A DNA stretch of 64,000 nt from Bin5 sp965221345 (GTDB taxonomy: Bacteria; Chloroflexota; Anaerolineae; Caldilineales; Caldilineaceae): positions 3,410,001 to 3,474,000 of the forward strand of contig CBDCSD010000002.1 in NCBI GenBank assembly GCA_965221345.1, given 5' to 3'. The notes beneath the pieces were generated by a model. The model made no database searches. It worked only from the letters and a program-made list of their open reading frames with translations, and had not been told where the DNA came from. Shown one piece after another: positions 8,472 to 17,022 of the stretch (positions are counted from its first letter, which is position 1; each line of letters starts with the position of its first letter). The position numbers were made by a program, and so were the translations under genes.

Positions 8472-9359
8472 ATGGAACTCAACAGAGCAGGCGACCCTAT
8501 CGTCCGCGTGGAAAATGTAACTAAGATTTATGGCAGCGGCGAAACAGCTGTGCGCGCACTCGACGAGCTCTCTGTCGAAGTGCAGACAGGTGAATTCGTA
8601 GCCGTCATGGGACCGAGCGGTTGCGGTAAGAGTACGTTGTTGAATATGCTGGGCGCGCTCGACCAACCGTCTGAAGGGACCGTTTGGGTGGCCGGCGAGG
8701 ACCTGTCCCAACTGAAGAATGTGGACCGATTTCGCGCGCAAACAGTCGGATTCGTTTTCCAATTGCACAATCTGTTACCGACAATGACAGCGCAAGAAAA
8801 CGTCGAAGTGCCTCTGCAAGGCCAGATTAACAGCCGCAAGGAGCGCAAAGAGCGGGCCGCCCATCTCCTGGAACTGGTAAACCTTGGCGACCGCCGCGAC
8901 CATTTGCCCGGTCAGCTGTCGGGAGGACAGCGCCAACGCGTTGCGGTCGCGCGTTCCCTTGCCAACAATCCAGCCTTAATCCTGGCCGATGAACCCAGCG
9001 GCTCCCTGGATAGCCAGAGCAGCGAAGAAATCATGGCGCAGCTCGGCGACCTGAACCGCAGCCACGGAACCTCAATTGTAGTGGTGACCCACGACCGCCG
9101 TGTTGCCCAGGCGACGCAACGCATCCTGCGAATGCAAGATGGCAAAATCGTCTCCGATCACCGCATTACCGACCCACTGGAAGAGGATTTGCGCATGTTT
9201 GCCCAGAGCCAGCTCGGGCAGACGCTATTGGAAGACAGCCCCACGCTGCACCAGTTCATCCAGGAACAGGACATCACTGCCCTGCGCCAACTGCTGCAGG
9301 CTTACGACGACGGGACAGCAGAGTCAGATGAGCTCGCTTCCCAGTCGACAGAAGCGTAG
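8472..9359 (+). CDS. LolD/MacB-type ABC transporter ATP-binding protein
   Basis: The start at the ATG encoding MELNRAG gives 295 residues. Walker A is GPSGCGKST (47-55), followed by a Q-loop, the ABC signature LSGGQRQRVAVARS, Walker B LILADEPSG and the H-loop VVVTHD. The sequence matches the LolD/FtsE/MacB ATPase branch. It carries an extra C-terminal tail of about 65 residues rich in acidic and glutamine residues (after the core domain of ~225), not typical of LolD; it may contact the permease. It most likely energises the duplicated permease and HlyD adaptor encoded upstream. It converges with the dehydratase gene 17 bp downstream. Confidence 0.92.
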   Translation: MELNRAGDPIVRVENVTKIYGSGETAVRALDELSVEVQTGEFVAVMGPSGCGKSTLLNMLGALDQPSEGTVWVAGEDLSQLKNVDRFRAQTVGFVFQLHNLLPTMTAQENVEVPLQGQINSRKERKERAAHLLELVNLGDRRDHLPGQLSGGQRQRVAVARSLANNPALILADEPSGSLDSQSSEEIMAQLGDLNRSHGTSIVVVTHDRRVAQATQRILRMQDGKIVSDHRITDPLEEDLRMFAQSQLGQTLLEDSPTLHQFIQEQDITALRQLLQAYDDGTAESDELASQSTEA

Positions 9360-9376
9360 ACACAGCCGACCACTTT

Positions 9377-10402
9377 TCAACCTGTAGATTCCAACACTGC
9401 CCGCAACTGCTCCGGCGAAATATTGCCGCCGCTTAGGATCAGCGCTACCTTCTTGCCGGCCAACTCGCCGCCCAGACGCAGCATTGCCGCCAACGGCGAA
9501 GCGCCCGCCGGTTCAGCTAGCGTTTTCGCCTTCTCCAGATACATCCGTACCGCCGCGAACATCTCCTGCTCCGATACCATAACAAAATCGTCCAGTAAGT
9601 CCCATAGGATCGACTGCGGCAGCATAAACGGGGCGCCGGTCGCCAGCCCCTCGGCTGCCGTCCGATTAGGGGCTTCCCGCCATGCCCTGTCCCGCCAGGC
9701 AAAATATGCCGCCGGCGAAGCCTCTGCGCACACGGCCACCGTCCGGATGTCAGGGTTGACCCGCTTGGCGACTATCGAGGCGCCAGACGCGCCGCTCCCC
9801 CCGCCAACTGGCACAATGATGGCGTCGATGTCCGGCTTCTCCTGCATGACCTCCAGTGTATGTGTCGCCACACCGGCGATCAAGGCCGGTTCATCCCCCG
9901 ATGAGATGAACTGCAAGCCCTCTTCTACCGCAATCTGTTCGCCGTACTTCTTGGCCTGCTCGAAGTCGGATCCGTTCAATCTGACATCGGCGCCGTTCGC
10001 CTGCATCGCCTCCAGCTTGACCGGATTGGCGTTTTCTGGCACGGAAATTACCGCTCTCACTCCAAACATACGAGCCGCGTATGCCACCGACTGACCGTGA
10101 TTGCCGGTCGACGCTGTCACAACACCCTGCTTGCGCTGCTCGGCTGGCAGCTGCGCCATAAAATTGATGCCGCCCCGTAACTTGAATGCACCAATGGGCA
10201 GATAGTTTTCGTGCTTTACCCAGACCTCGGCGCCTGTGGCGGCGTCCAAAACAGGATAGTTGTGCAGTGGCGTTGGGGAAAGATAGCGGCGCAACACAGT
10301 TTGCGCTGCCAGCACGTCGGCAAAACTGGGTGGAGGTGGCATATCGGGCATATCAGTCTGGGAATAGTCATCCCGCCCTACATTGGTCGATTCGGGCTGC
10401 AT
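9377..10402 (-). CDS. PLP-dependent threonine/serine dehydratase family protein
   Basis: The 341-residue protein belongs to fold-type II PLP enzymes. Lys74 in GAFKLRGG is the expected Schiff-base lysine. STGNHGQS (about 104) is the substrate-carboxylate and phosphate loop, and VGGGSGASGAS (about 200) is the glycine-rich PLP-phosphate loop. There is no C-terminal ACT domain, so this is a catabolic-type dehydratase, serine racemase-like or hydroxy-aspartate lyase rather than biosynthetic IlvA. The product would be 2-oxobutyrate or pyruvate plus ammonia if the substrate is threonine or serine. It is the last gene of a minus-strand group with a CoA-transferase and a ketopantoate-reductase-like protein, suggesting 2-oxo acid catabolism (inference). 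Confidence 0.85.
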   Translation of the reverse strand: MQPESTNVGRDDYSQTDMPDMPPPPSFADVLAAQTVLRRYLSPTPLHNYPVLDAATGAEVWVKHENYLPIGAFKLRGGINFMAQLPAEQRKQGVVTASTGNHGQSVAYAARMFGVRAVISVPENANPVKLEAMQANGADVRLNGSDFEQAKKYGEQIAVEEGLQFISSGDEPALIAGVATHTLEVMQEKPDIDAIIVPVGGGSGASGASIVAKRVNPDIRTVAVCAEASPAAYFAWRDRAWREAPNRTAAEGLATGAPFMLPQSILWDLLDDFVMVSEQEMFAAVRMYLEKAKTLAEPAGASPLAAMLRLGGELAGKKVALILSGGNISPEQLRAVLESTG

Positions 10403-10462
10403 AAGACCTCTCTAGTGATCTGGTTTTCGTTCTGAGCGAACATTGGGCCGACGGCATGACAA

Positions 10463-12010
10463 TCAGCCGCCGGCCATGAATGGCATCGTCAAGACGTCGG
10501 CAGGCACGATTGGCGCAAACCCCATGCGGTCCAGGACATCTGCCCGCAGATCGATGCCGGGCGCAAGTTCACGTAAGCACATGCCTCCAGGCGTCATTTC
10601 GAAGACCGCGCGCTCGGTTATACAAAGCACCTTCTGCCCGCTTGCCATCGCCTGGCGCCCGCTGAATGTAATCTGATCGACCTCCTCCACCAACTTCCTT
10701 ACCTGTCCATAGCGCCTGATCGAGATGCTCTCGTCGACGACTTCATAGTCGACACCTTTGGCCTCGAACGTGCCGCAGAAGACAACCTTGCGGGCGTTCT
10801 GCGCAATGTCTATGAAACCGCCGGGGCCAACCGTAACACCGCCCAGTCGCGAGACGTTGACATTGCCATGCCTGTCCATCTCGCCGAAACCGAGAAAGGC
10901 AATGTCCAACCCGCCCCCACCATACAAATCGAACTGGGAAGGGGAATCGATCATGCAACTGGCATTACGGGCAAAGCCGAATAGGACTCCGTCGAGAAGT
11001 TCTCCCCCATAAGTGCCATGTTCAATCGTCTGGTAGTAGCGGTCGGTTTCGCCACGGTCCGCCACCAATTTTGAAATCCCATCGGGAATGCCGAATCCGA
11101 AGTTGATCACCGCGTTTTCGTAAAGCTCCCGCGTGGCCCTGTGGGCGATAAGTGCCCGTGGGCCAGAAATTTCACTCTCTGGAATCCGATCTTGTTGGCC
11201 TCCATCCGCGATCGCTTTCTCTTGCTGCTGGCCGGAGATCGAGGGATCATAGAAGAAGGCGTGGCATTGGGGCTGTTCGGGAACTACTACCACTGCATCT
11301 ACGAGCGCCCCGGGGATCCGCACCTGGCGCGCTGGAATCTGACCCTTTTCCACCAGGCCCCGTACCTGGACAATTACCACGCCGCCGCTGTTGTGTGCGG
11401 CAAGGGCCATGGCAAAAGCCTCCAGATTGGCCGGCTCTTCCTCCATGCTGATGTTGCCGTCGGCGTCGGCGTAACTGCCTCGTAGCACGGCCACATCCAC
11501 AGGGAATGGCTTGTAACGCAGAAGTGTCCGACCATCGATTTCTATCAACTCCACCAGAATATCCTGGGCCGCCCCGTTCATACGACCGCCGTCCTGGCGA
11601 GGATCGACGAATGTGCCCAGGCCGACATGCGTTATCAGCCCGGGCCTCCCCGCGCCTATCTCCCGCATCAGCTGTGCCGTGACACCGGCGGGCAGTACGT
11701 AGGCCTCTATCTTTTCCTCTCGGGCCAGTGCCTGCATGCGCGGCGACCAAATCCAATGGCCGCCAATCACCTTTTTCACCAGCCCCTCATAGGCCAGCCG
11801 GTTGAGACCGCGACGATCACGGTCGCCGATGCCAAGCGAGTGAATGACGCGCAGACCTCTTGGCGCACCGGTCGAGAGAAAGCGCTCCTCTATTGCAGCC
11901 AACAGGGCGTCGGCCTCCACTAAACCGCCTCCCCCGCCAACCGTACCCAGAGTAGCGCCATCAGGGACCAACGCCGCGGCCTCCTGGGCCCCAATCACCT
12001 TGTTTCTCAT
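10463..12010 (-). CDS. Acyl-CoA:acetate/3-ketoacid (propionate-type) CoA-transferase
   Basis: The 515-residue family I CoA-transferase is a fused alpha-beta protein like propionate CoA-transferase (Pct) and YdiF. It moves CoA between short-chain acyl-CoA and a free acid through a glutamyl-CoA thioester. The alpha half has a glycine-rich segment near residues 21-30. The beta half has GFGIPDGIS (305-313) and the likely catalytic Glu330 in TIEHGTYGG. It ends with NPGIDLRADVLDRMGF-like text characteristic of the family. The start codon lies 6 bp downstream of the preceding gene's stop, so the pair is an operon. Exact substrate is not predictable; short-chain acyl groups are expected. Confidence 0.88.
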   Translation of the reverse strand: MRNKVIGAQEAAALVPDGATLGTVGGGGGLVEADALLAAIEERFLSTGAPRGLRVIHSLGIGDRDRRGLNRLAYEGLVKKVIGGHWIWSPRMQALAREEKIEAYVLPAGVTAQLMREIGAGRPGLITHVGLGTFVDPRQDGGRMNGAAQDILVELIEIDGRTLLRYKPFPVDVAVLRGSYADADGNISMEEEPANLEAFAMALAAHNSGGVVIVQVRGLVEKGQIPARQVRIPGALVDAVVVVPEQPQCHAFFYDPSISGQQQEKAIADGGQQDRIPESEISGPRALIAHRATRELYENAVINFGFGIPDGISKLVADRGETDRYYQTIEHGTYGGELLDGVLFGFARNASCMIDSPSQFDLYGGGGLDIAFLGFGEMDRHGNVNVSRLGGVTVGPGGFIDIAQNARKVVFCGTFEAKGVDYEVVDESISIRRYGQVRKLVEEVDQITFSGRQAMASGQKVLCITERAVFEMTPGGMCLRELAPGIDLRADVLDRMGFAPIVPADVLTMPFMAGG

Positions 12011-12016
12011 CGCGTA

Positions 12017-12991
12017 TCAATCCAAATAGTGGCTTTCAAGCGCCTTCACCGCTGCAACCAACGTCTTGTTGACAGGGGTGGGAATGCCATGCTTGCGGCC
12101 CAACTGGACTACCGCACCGCTTATGACATCGATCTCGCAGGGACGACGGTTGATAATATCCACACAGAGGCTGGACTTATTGTCGCCTGTGCCTGTCGGG
12201 CCGGCAATCTGATTTATCACCTCACGAGTCTCGGCCGCGTTCAATTCCACGCCTTCGGCCCGCGCCACCTCGACCGCTTCGTCCAGTGCCTCAAACGCAG
12301 TCTCTCTCAATTCAGGGACCGCAAACACCTGCTTGATCGTCATGTTTGCAATGGCAGACGTGGGGCTGATAGCAATATTGGCCAGCAGCTTCTTCCATAT
12401 CGCCTGGCGAATGTCCGGCACGGCTGTTGTTTGCAGACCTGCCCTGTCAAGCGCGGCCGCAATTCGTTCGGACCTCTCGCTGAGACCCCCGCCCATTTCA
12501 CCGATATGCGTGGGCAAATTGCCAAAGTTTCGCACCGCCCCAGGCCCTTCCACCGCCGCGCCCTGCGCCGTCACTCCGCCCAGCACACGCTCCATGCCAA
12601 CTACTTCGCCGATGTTCTCTTCATTGCCAAGACCGTTTTGAAAGCTGATGGCAACGCTGTCGTCGCGCAGCAGATGAAGAACGCGCCTGACAGCCTCCTT
12701 CGTATACGGCGCCTTACACTGCACAAAGAGAACATCCACCGCTGGCAGGCCGCTGGGTTCGGTCGTGGCCCGAACGGGGATGCTTCGGTCGCCCCCATAT
12801 CCGACAATGCGAAGTCCATCCCGGTTAATGCGGTCTACGTGTTCCTGCAATACGTCGACCAGCGTCACATCCAGCCCTCCTTCGGCCAGCAGGCCCCCAA
12901 ACAGACATCCCATTGCACCGGCGCCGACCACGGCGATCTTTGGTTTCCAGTCCACCTCGCGAGTCTCCTTTTCGAACTTGACTGAAGGCAT
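12017..12991 (-). CDS. Ketopantoate reductase (PanE/ApbA) family protein
   Basis: The start chosen at ATG 12991 gives 324 residues; a GTG at 13030 would add 13 residues. The N-terminal Rossmann fold carries VVGAGAMG at about 21-28, the NADPH loop of 2-dehydropantoate 2-reductases. The C-terminal helical domain includes a KLLANIAISPTSA segment with the conserved lysine and asparagine of the active site. The family makes D-pantoate for coenzyme A, but many bacteria have paralogues acting on other 2-oxo acids. Its operon with a CoA-transferase rather than panB/panC favours the latter (inference). Confidence 0.85.
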   Translation of the reverse strand: MPSVKFEKETREVDWKPKIAVVGAGAMGCLFGGLLAEGGLDVTLVDVLQEHVDRINRDGLRIVGYGGDRSIPVRATTEPSGLPAVDVLFVQCKAPYTKEAVRRVLHLLRDDSVAISFQNGLGNEENIGEVVGMERVLGGVTAQGAAVEGPGAVRNFGNLPTHIGEMGGGLSERSERIAAALDRAGLQTTAVPDIRQAIWKKLLANIAISPTSAIANMTIKQVFAVPELRETAFEALDEAVEVARAEGVELNAAETREVINQIAGPTGTGDNKSSLCVDIINRRPCEIDVISGAVVQLGRKHGIPTPVNKTLVAAVKALESHYLD

Positions 12992-13170
12992 TCTCAAATT
13001 GAATGCAACCAGTATATCTGTTCCCCGCACGCCGGCAAACAGAGAAAAACTCGGATGTACAACAGACCTGCGGACTTCCCACTGGGATCACGGCAGTCCC
13101 GCACGCAGCCTGTTTAGCTGACCAGAGGCAGGCCTGATTCCCACCCTCTTCTTGAACTTCACCTATTTGC

Positions 13171-13498
13171 CCAGGGCAATTGCATCAAATTGGGACAAAA
13201 CCACGTGAGGCTGCCTAAATCGGGTTGGGGCGCCCCTTGTGGGCGCCCTTCTCAGGGCATAACGCCTAGAGAAGACAATTGGTAGGGGCGCCCCTTGTGG
13301 GTGCCCTCCTCAGGGCATAACGCCTGGAACTGTGCAGATCGTTGTGCGCTATCGCAAATTCCATACCTCTTTGGCGACTGGAGGCCGGTTTCTTGGCCGA
13401 AAAAAGAAGGTAGGGGCACCCCTTGTGGGTGCCCTCCCCCCCTTGGGGACGCCCTTCGTCGGCTATTTTGGCGTCCGAATTAAGATGCGTTTGCCCTG
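13171..13498. mobile_element. MITE-like element copy a (3 hairpin units plus remnant)
   Basis: Left end CCAGGGCAATTGCATCAAAT; right end reads, in reverse complement, CAGGGCAAACGCATCTTAAT, forming imperfect terminal inverted repeats. Flanked by ACCTATTTGC (13161-13170) and ACCCATTTGC (13499-13508), a 9/10 direct repeat. The interior has hairpin units starting at 13223, 13281 and 13409. About 70 bp of unrelated sequence is inserted after the second unit. A fragment of a fourth hairpin (CCCCTTGGGGACGCCC) directly precedes the right end, suggesting deletion by slippage. The element carries no gene. Its right end is 20 nt from the -35 box of the sixA promoter. Confidence 0.85.
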
Positions 13499-13517
13499 AC
13501 CCATTTGCAATAACCTC

Positions 13518-13547
13518 TTGACTTCCCTCGGCAGTTCCGACTACAAT
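13518..13547 (+). promoter_or_regulatory. Promoter of the SixA-like gene, next to MITE copy a
   Basis: TTGACT (13518-13523), an 18-nt spacer and TACAAT (13542-13547), 64 bp before the chosen ATG. The -35 box lies exactly 9 nt after the 10-bp duplication that flanks element copy a. Confidence 0.75.
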
Positions 13548-13610
13548 AGACAAGCGCTTGCAAGGGTTCCTTTATATGCCCTTGCCTTTGCCATGGGGGA
13601 ATTCGAAGCC

Positions 13611-14135
13611 ATGAACACCCGACTTTTGACAGTTCTGCGTCACGCCAAAGCCAAGCAGACAAGCGTCTCCGGCGGGGATATCGACCGCCCGCTGGCGAAA
13701 AGCGGGTTCAAACAGTTGCAGCGCATTTGCCAACCCCTGGCTACGGTGAAAGAAGCGCCGGACTGGATAATCTCTTCTCCCGCCTTGCGAACGCGCCAAA
13801 CAGCGGAGAAGGTCGCCGACCTGATCGGCTATTCACGCAATTTCGGCTGGAATGACCGCATTTACGCCGCCGCGCCCTACACCTTGTTGAACATCCTCCA
13901 GGAAACCCACGACACTGCCTACCATGTCCTCCTGATTGGCCACAATCCGGGCGTTGCCCAACTGGTCTCCGGCTTGTGCGCCGGCACGGACGGACGGATG
14001 AATTTGCGCTTCCCGACCGCAGGGTTGGCCCATTTTGAGGTGGATATCGCTCGCTGGCGCCAGTTGCATTGGGGCAGTTGCGAGCTGCAATTCCTCGTCG
14101 CGCCCCGCTTTCTCAAAAAGCCTAAAAGCTCCTGA
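13611..14135 (+). CDS. SixA-type histidine phosphatase
   Basis: Start at the ATG encoding MNTRLLTVLRHAK gives 174 residues, the usual SixA size. The longer frame would run back through the promoter. The phosphohistidine nucleophile is His11 in LRHAK; the second histidine is in LIGHNPGV. Arginine and serine of SSPALRTRQTAE complete the histidine phosphatase pocket. SixA dephosphorylates phosphohistidine on HPt domains or the nitrogen phosphotransferase system in E. coli; the target here is unknown. The gene is monocistronic and convergent with the alditol-oxidase gene downstream. Confidence 0.85.
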   Translation: MNTRLLTVLRHAKAKQTSVSGGDIDRPLAKSGFKQLQRICQPLATVKEAPDWIISSPALRTRQTAEKVADLIGYSRNFGWNDRIYAAAPYTLLNILQETHDTAYHVLLIGHNPGVAQLVSGLCAGTDGRMNLRFPTAGLAHFEVDIARWRQLHWGSCELQFLVAPRFLKKPKSS

Positions 14136-14172
14136 ACCGCCGCCGATAACCTCGCCATCCGCGCTCGATCCA

Positions 14173-15534
14173 CTAACCAAAGACATATCGATCCAGGTAG
14201 CCGTTGCGAAACTTGCCGTCCGGGTCTGTTGTTTGCTGCAGTTGTCTGAACTCTTCAATTTTCGGGAAGCCCGCTTGCACCTTAGCCGGAGACATTGTGA
14301 ACAGCTTGCCCCAGTGAGGACGGACGTCAAATGGCGTGAGAACCTCCTCTATCACCGGTAGAAGTTGGCGCAAGGCTGGCCAGTCTTTTTTCCAGGAAAA
14401 GTGAATACCGATTGTCGGCGTGCCATAACTCTGACTCAGCCAGAGTCGGTCGGCAGCAACAGAACGCACTTCCGAAATCCAGAGCAGCGATTCGAACCGG
14501 TCCCGTAGGCCCTCCACGGCCTTCAGCGCCGGAACTGCATGAACGCGCGGCACAAAGTACTCTGTCTGCAACTCATCGCCGCTGGCAGGCGTGCTGTCTA
14601 CGCGAAAATGGGGCAGCCTCCCGTGCCACGGGCCGGAAACGCCCATTTGTGGTGTAAGCCCGTCCGGCTGAAGGTTTGTTACCGGGTGCAAATCTATTCG
14701 CGCTGCCTTCGCACCGTAAAGTTCCTTCTGGCCCGGAACAGTTTTAGGAGCTGAATCGTTTGCAGACGACCCTGCATCTGAACTGGCCGCTTCTCGCCAG
14801 AGGCCGGTGCGATGCTTGAGCCAGACCTGATTGACCGTCCCATCCTGCCAATCGGGAAACAGACTGACGCTATAGGCGCTGGACATGACCTCATCGAAAT
14901 GTTCATACAGCTCGACCGATGGCATGTCTTCGTAAACATACTGTTGCATCGAGTAAGCCGGTTCCGTCGCCAAAGTGATTCTCGTAACAACCCCCAGCCC
15001 GCCCAATGCCACGACTGCACCCTCAAACGTCTCGCGATCCTCTTCAAGCGTGAGCGAACGCAACTCCCCATCTGCCGTCACCAGCTCCATCCCAGCTACG
15101 GCTGTCGAAAGATTACCGTTCCCGTCGCCCGAACCGTGCGTACCGGTCGCGCACGCGCCTGCGACCGTTATGTGCGGCAGCGAAGCCATATTGTGTAGCG
15201 CCACGCCTTCAACGTGCATCCGCTGGCACAACTCGCCGTAAGTGATTCCCGCCCCGCATGTCACCGTCCCGCGGCTGGAATCGAACGTAACCGGCGCGTT
15301 CAATTTCTCCAACGAGATGTATGCCCATGAAGACTCTTCTACGGGCTCGTGTGTCTCAGGGTCGCCATCGGCCTGCCCATCAATTGCGGCAAGGTCATTG
15401 AATGAATGGCGTGCTCCTAACACTCTCACCTTGCGGCTGGCCCTGACAATCTCCTGCAGTTCCTCCACGGTCTGCGGCGCGTGAATCGGCGCGGACGAGA
15501 ATCGAATGTTTTCCGACCAGTTACGTAGCGACAT
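14173..15534 (-). CDS. FAD-dependent alditol/aldonolactone oxidase (AldO/ALO family)
   Basis: The 453-residue protein combines a VAO-type FAD-binding domain with the D-arabinono-1,4-lactone oxidase C-terminal domain. GARHSFND (40-47) contains His43, at the position where AldO-type enzymes bind FAD covalently. MASLPHITVAGACATGTHGS is the FAD pyrophosphate-binding stretch. RPHWGKLFTM near the C-terminus is typical of alditol oxidases. The enzyme would oxidise a polyol or sugar lactone with oxygen, releasing hydrogen peroxide. Length and lack of a leader suggest a soluble cytoplasmic enzyme. The gene stands alone on the minus strand. Confidence 0.87.
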   Translation of the reverse strand: MSLRNWSENIRFSSAPIHAPQTVEELQEIVRASRKVRVLGARHSFNDLAAIDGQADGDPETHEPVEESSWAYISLEKLNAPVTFDSSRGTVTCGAGITYGELCQRMHVEGVALHNMASLPHITVAGACATGTHGSGDGNGNLSTAVAGMELVTADGELRSLTLEEDRETFEGAVVALGGLGVVTRITLATEPAYSMQQYVYEDMPSVELYEHFDEVMSSAYSVSLFPDWQDGTVNQVWLKHRTGLWREAASSDAGSSANDSAPKTVPGQKELYGAKAARIDLHPVTNLQPDGLTPQMGVSGPWHGRLPHFRVDSTPASGDELQTEYFVPRVHAVPALKAVEGLRDRFESLLWISEVRSVAADRLWLSQSYGTPTIGIHFSWKKDWPALRQLLPVIEEVLTPFDVRPHWGKLFTMSPAKVQAGFPKIEEFRQLQQTTDPDGKFRNGYLDRYVFG

Positions 15535-15592
15535 CAGCGACTGCCCTCCCTTCCTTGGTCACTTGAATTAGTTTGCTTCCAATCTGAGTCCT

Positions 15593-16627
15593 TTATTCTA
15601 TCTCTGAAGTGGCAGCAACAATTGCTTCCGCCATTTCGGTGACTCGCGGGAGAAACTTTCGGACTTGACTGCTGCGGGCCTTTAGATCAGCAAACGAACC
15701 GATTCCGAGATCGCCCAACATCGACTGATAGCTCTGTAGGAAGCGATCTCCTATGACATTGGAGCCATTGAAATGAAAGATCCAACAGCAACGCGAAAAC
15801 GTCGCAACCATCCAGTATACGGCCTCTCGATGTAATCCCTGCTCTATCAGCGCACGACTGCCATCTATCACGACTGGCCGTGCAGCATCGCTGATATCTG
15901 CTGCATACGGAAATTCGCCCTTGGGCAAGCATTTGGCCTGGTCAAATGCTGCCGCGACCGCAGCCAAATGCCCTTCAGCCTGACTCCGGCTCCAGTTGCA
16001 GCACCCAAGTAGCTTTAGCAACTCTTCGTAAAAATCCGGCCTGCCGTGTTCAACTAGCAGCTCCCGGGCCTCTACGTATCTGCGCCTGACTGTTGGCGCC
16101 CGGAGCCCCGCAACCAAAAGAATGAGGGTAGTCAGACTTGTTCCAAACAACCATGCAGTCACCTGACCGTGCAACGGCGCCGATTCTTCCAATGATTGGA
16201 GCATCCTTTCAGCCTTGGCAGTAGCCTCCTGACACCGTTGCCCAACCCACCGTCGGCAAGAATACCTGCTGGCCACTTCCTCCTGCAATCGCCCAAGTTG
16301 ACCAGTATGATCGACAACAATGTGCATGGAACGAATCCCGCCCGCCAAATGGGGATGGCCAAGGACATTCTCAGCTGACTGAATCGTGTCCCGTTCCTCA
16401 AATGACACTTCAAGCAAGAGGTCCTGGTACTTGAACTTCCCTAATTTCTTTGACGGCGGATCTTCCATCACGACCGTGACATCCACGTCGGAAGTTTCCG
16501 GTAGATGGGCCCAGTCCGGGAGGGTCGTCACGGAACCAACGAGGTATGCCCCCTGCAAGCCCGCCAACTTGCTTCCTTCGTGATGCACCCATTCTTCCGC
16601 CACACTCTTGGCCTGCCTCACCAACAC
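15593..16627 (-). CDS. Nucleotidyltransferase-fold protein of unknown function
   Basis: The 344-residue protein starts with GTG. Residues 25-53 show the polymerase-beta-type nucleotidyltransferase signature: LVGSV (GS at 31-32) followed by SDVDVTVV with Asp47 and Asp49. The middle and C-terminal parts are helical, as in aminoglycoside adenylyltransferases and related small-molecule nucleotidyltransferases, but no specific substrate motif was recognised. It could modify an antibiotic or another small molecule. The gene is isolated and followed upstream by a long non-coding region with a mobile element. Confidence 0.6.
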   Translation of the reverse strand: MLVRQAKSVAEEWVHHEGSKLAGLQGAYLVGSVTTLPDWAHLPETSDVDVTVVMEDPPSKKLGKFKYQDLLLEVSFEERDTIQSAENVLGHPHLAGGIRSMHIVVDHTGQLGRLQEEVASRYSCRRWVGQRCQEATAKAERMLQSLEESAPLHGQVTAWLFGTSLTTLILLVAGLRAPTVRRRYVEARELLVEHGRPDFYEELLKLLGCCNWSRSQAEGHLAAVAAAFDQAKCLPKGEFPYAADISDAARPVVIDGSRALIEQGLHREAVYWMVATFSRCCWIFHFNGSNVIGDRFLQSYQSMLGDLGIGSFADLKARSSQVRKFLPRVTEMAEAIVAATSEIE

Positions 16628-17022
16628 TGGTACAGTCCCTCTGTTGTAAGCCCATCTGTTGTAAGCCCATGCATCGGATTGGCCCGCCGAGCGTCGGCGA
16701 ATCGGAAAGGTACGGCCCCGCGAGCAGATAAGAAAAATGTCGATGTGTTCCGGTGTGGATGGAGCTGCGACTGAAACGGTGCGCGGGTGCGCCTAATTGG
16801 CCTGCCCTGACCACCCAGAGTCGTACACTGTACCATTGTCGAGGGCACAGATCGGAGTCGACTGAAAATCGAACGCCTCTCTTTCCTACTCTCACATTCG
16901 AGAGTCGCGAGGGGAATTATTGGCAGACAATTGCATGAAACCTGGCAGGCCGTGGCGGTCGGTGTAGTCGGCTCAATGTACCACATTTCACATTTTCGAG
17001 GAAGCCCTAAAGGGTTGCCCAA
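16628..17022. other. Non-coding region left of MITE copy b
   Basis: About 395 bp without a supported gene. It contains a 15-bp tandem duplication (TCTGTTGTAAGCCCA, twice in the 16638-16670 region). At the right edge the minus strand reads TTCCTC, 17 nt, TACATT (17003 to 16975), a weak promoter-like pair pointing towards the nucleotidyltransferase gene. Confidence 0.4.
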
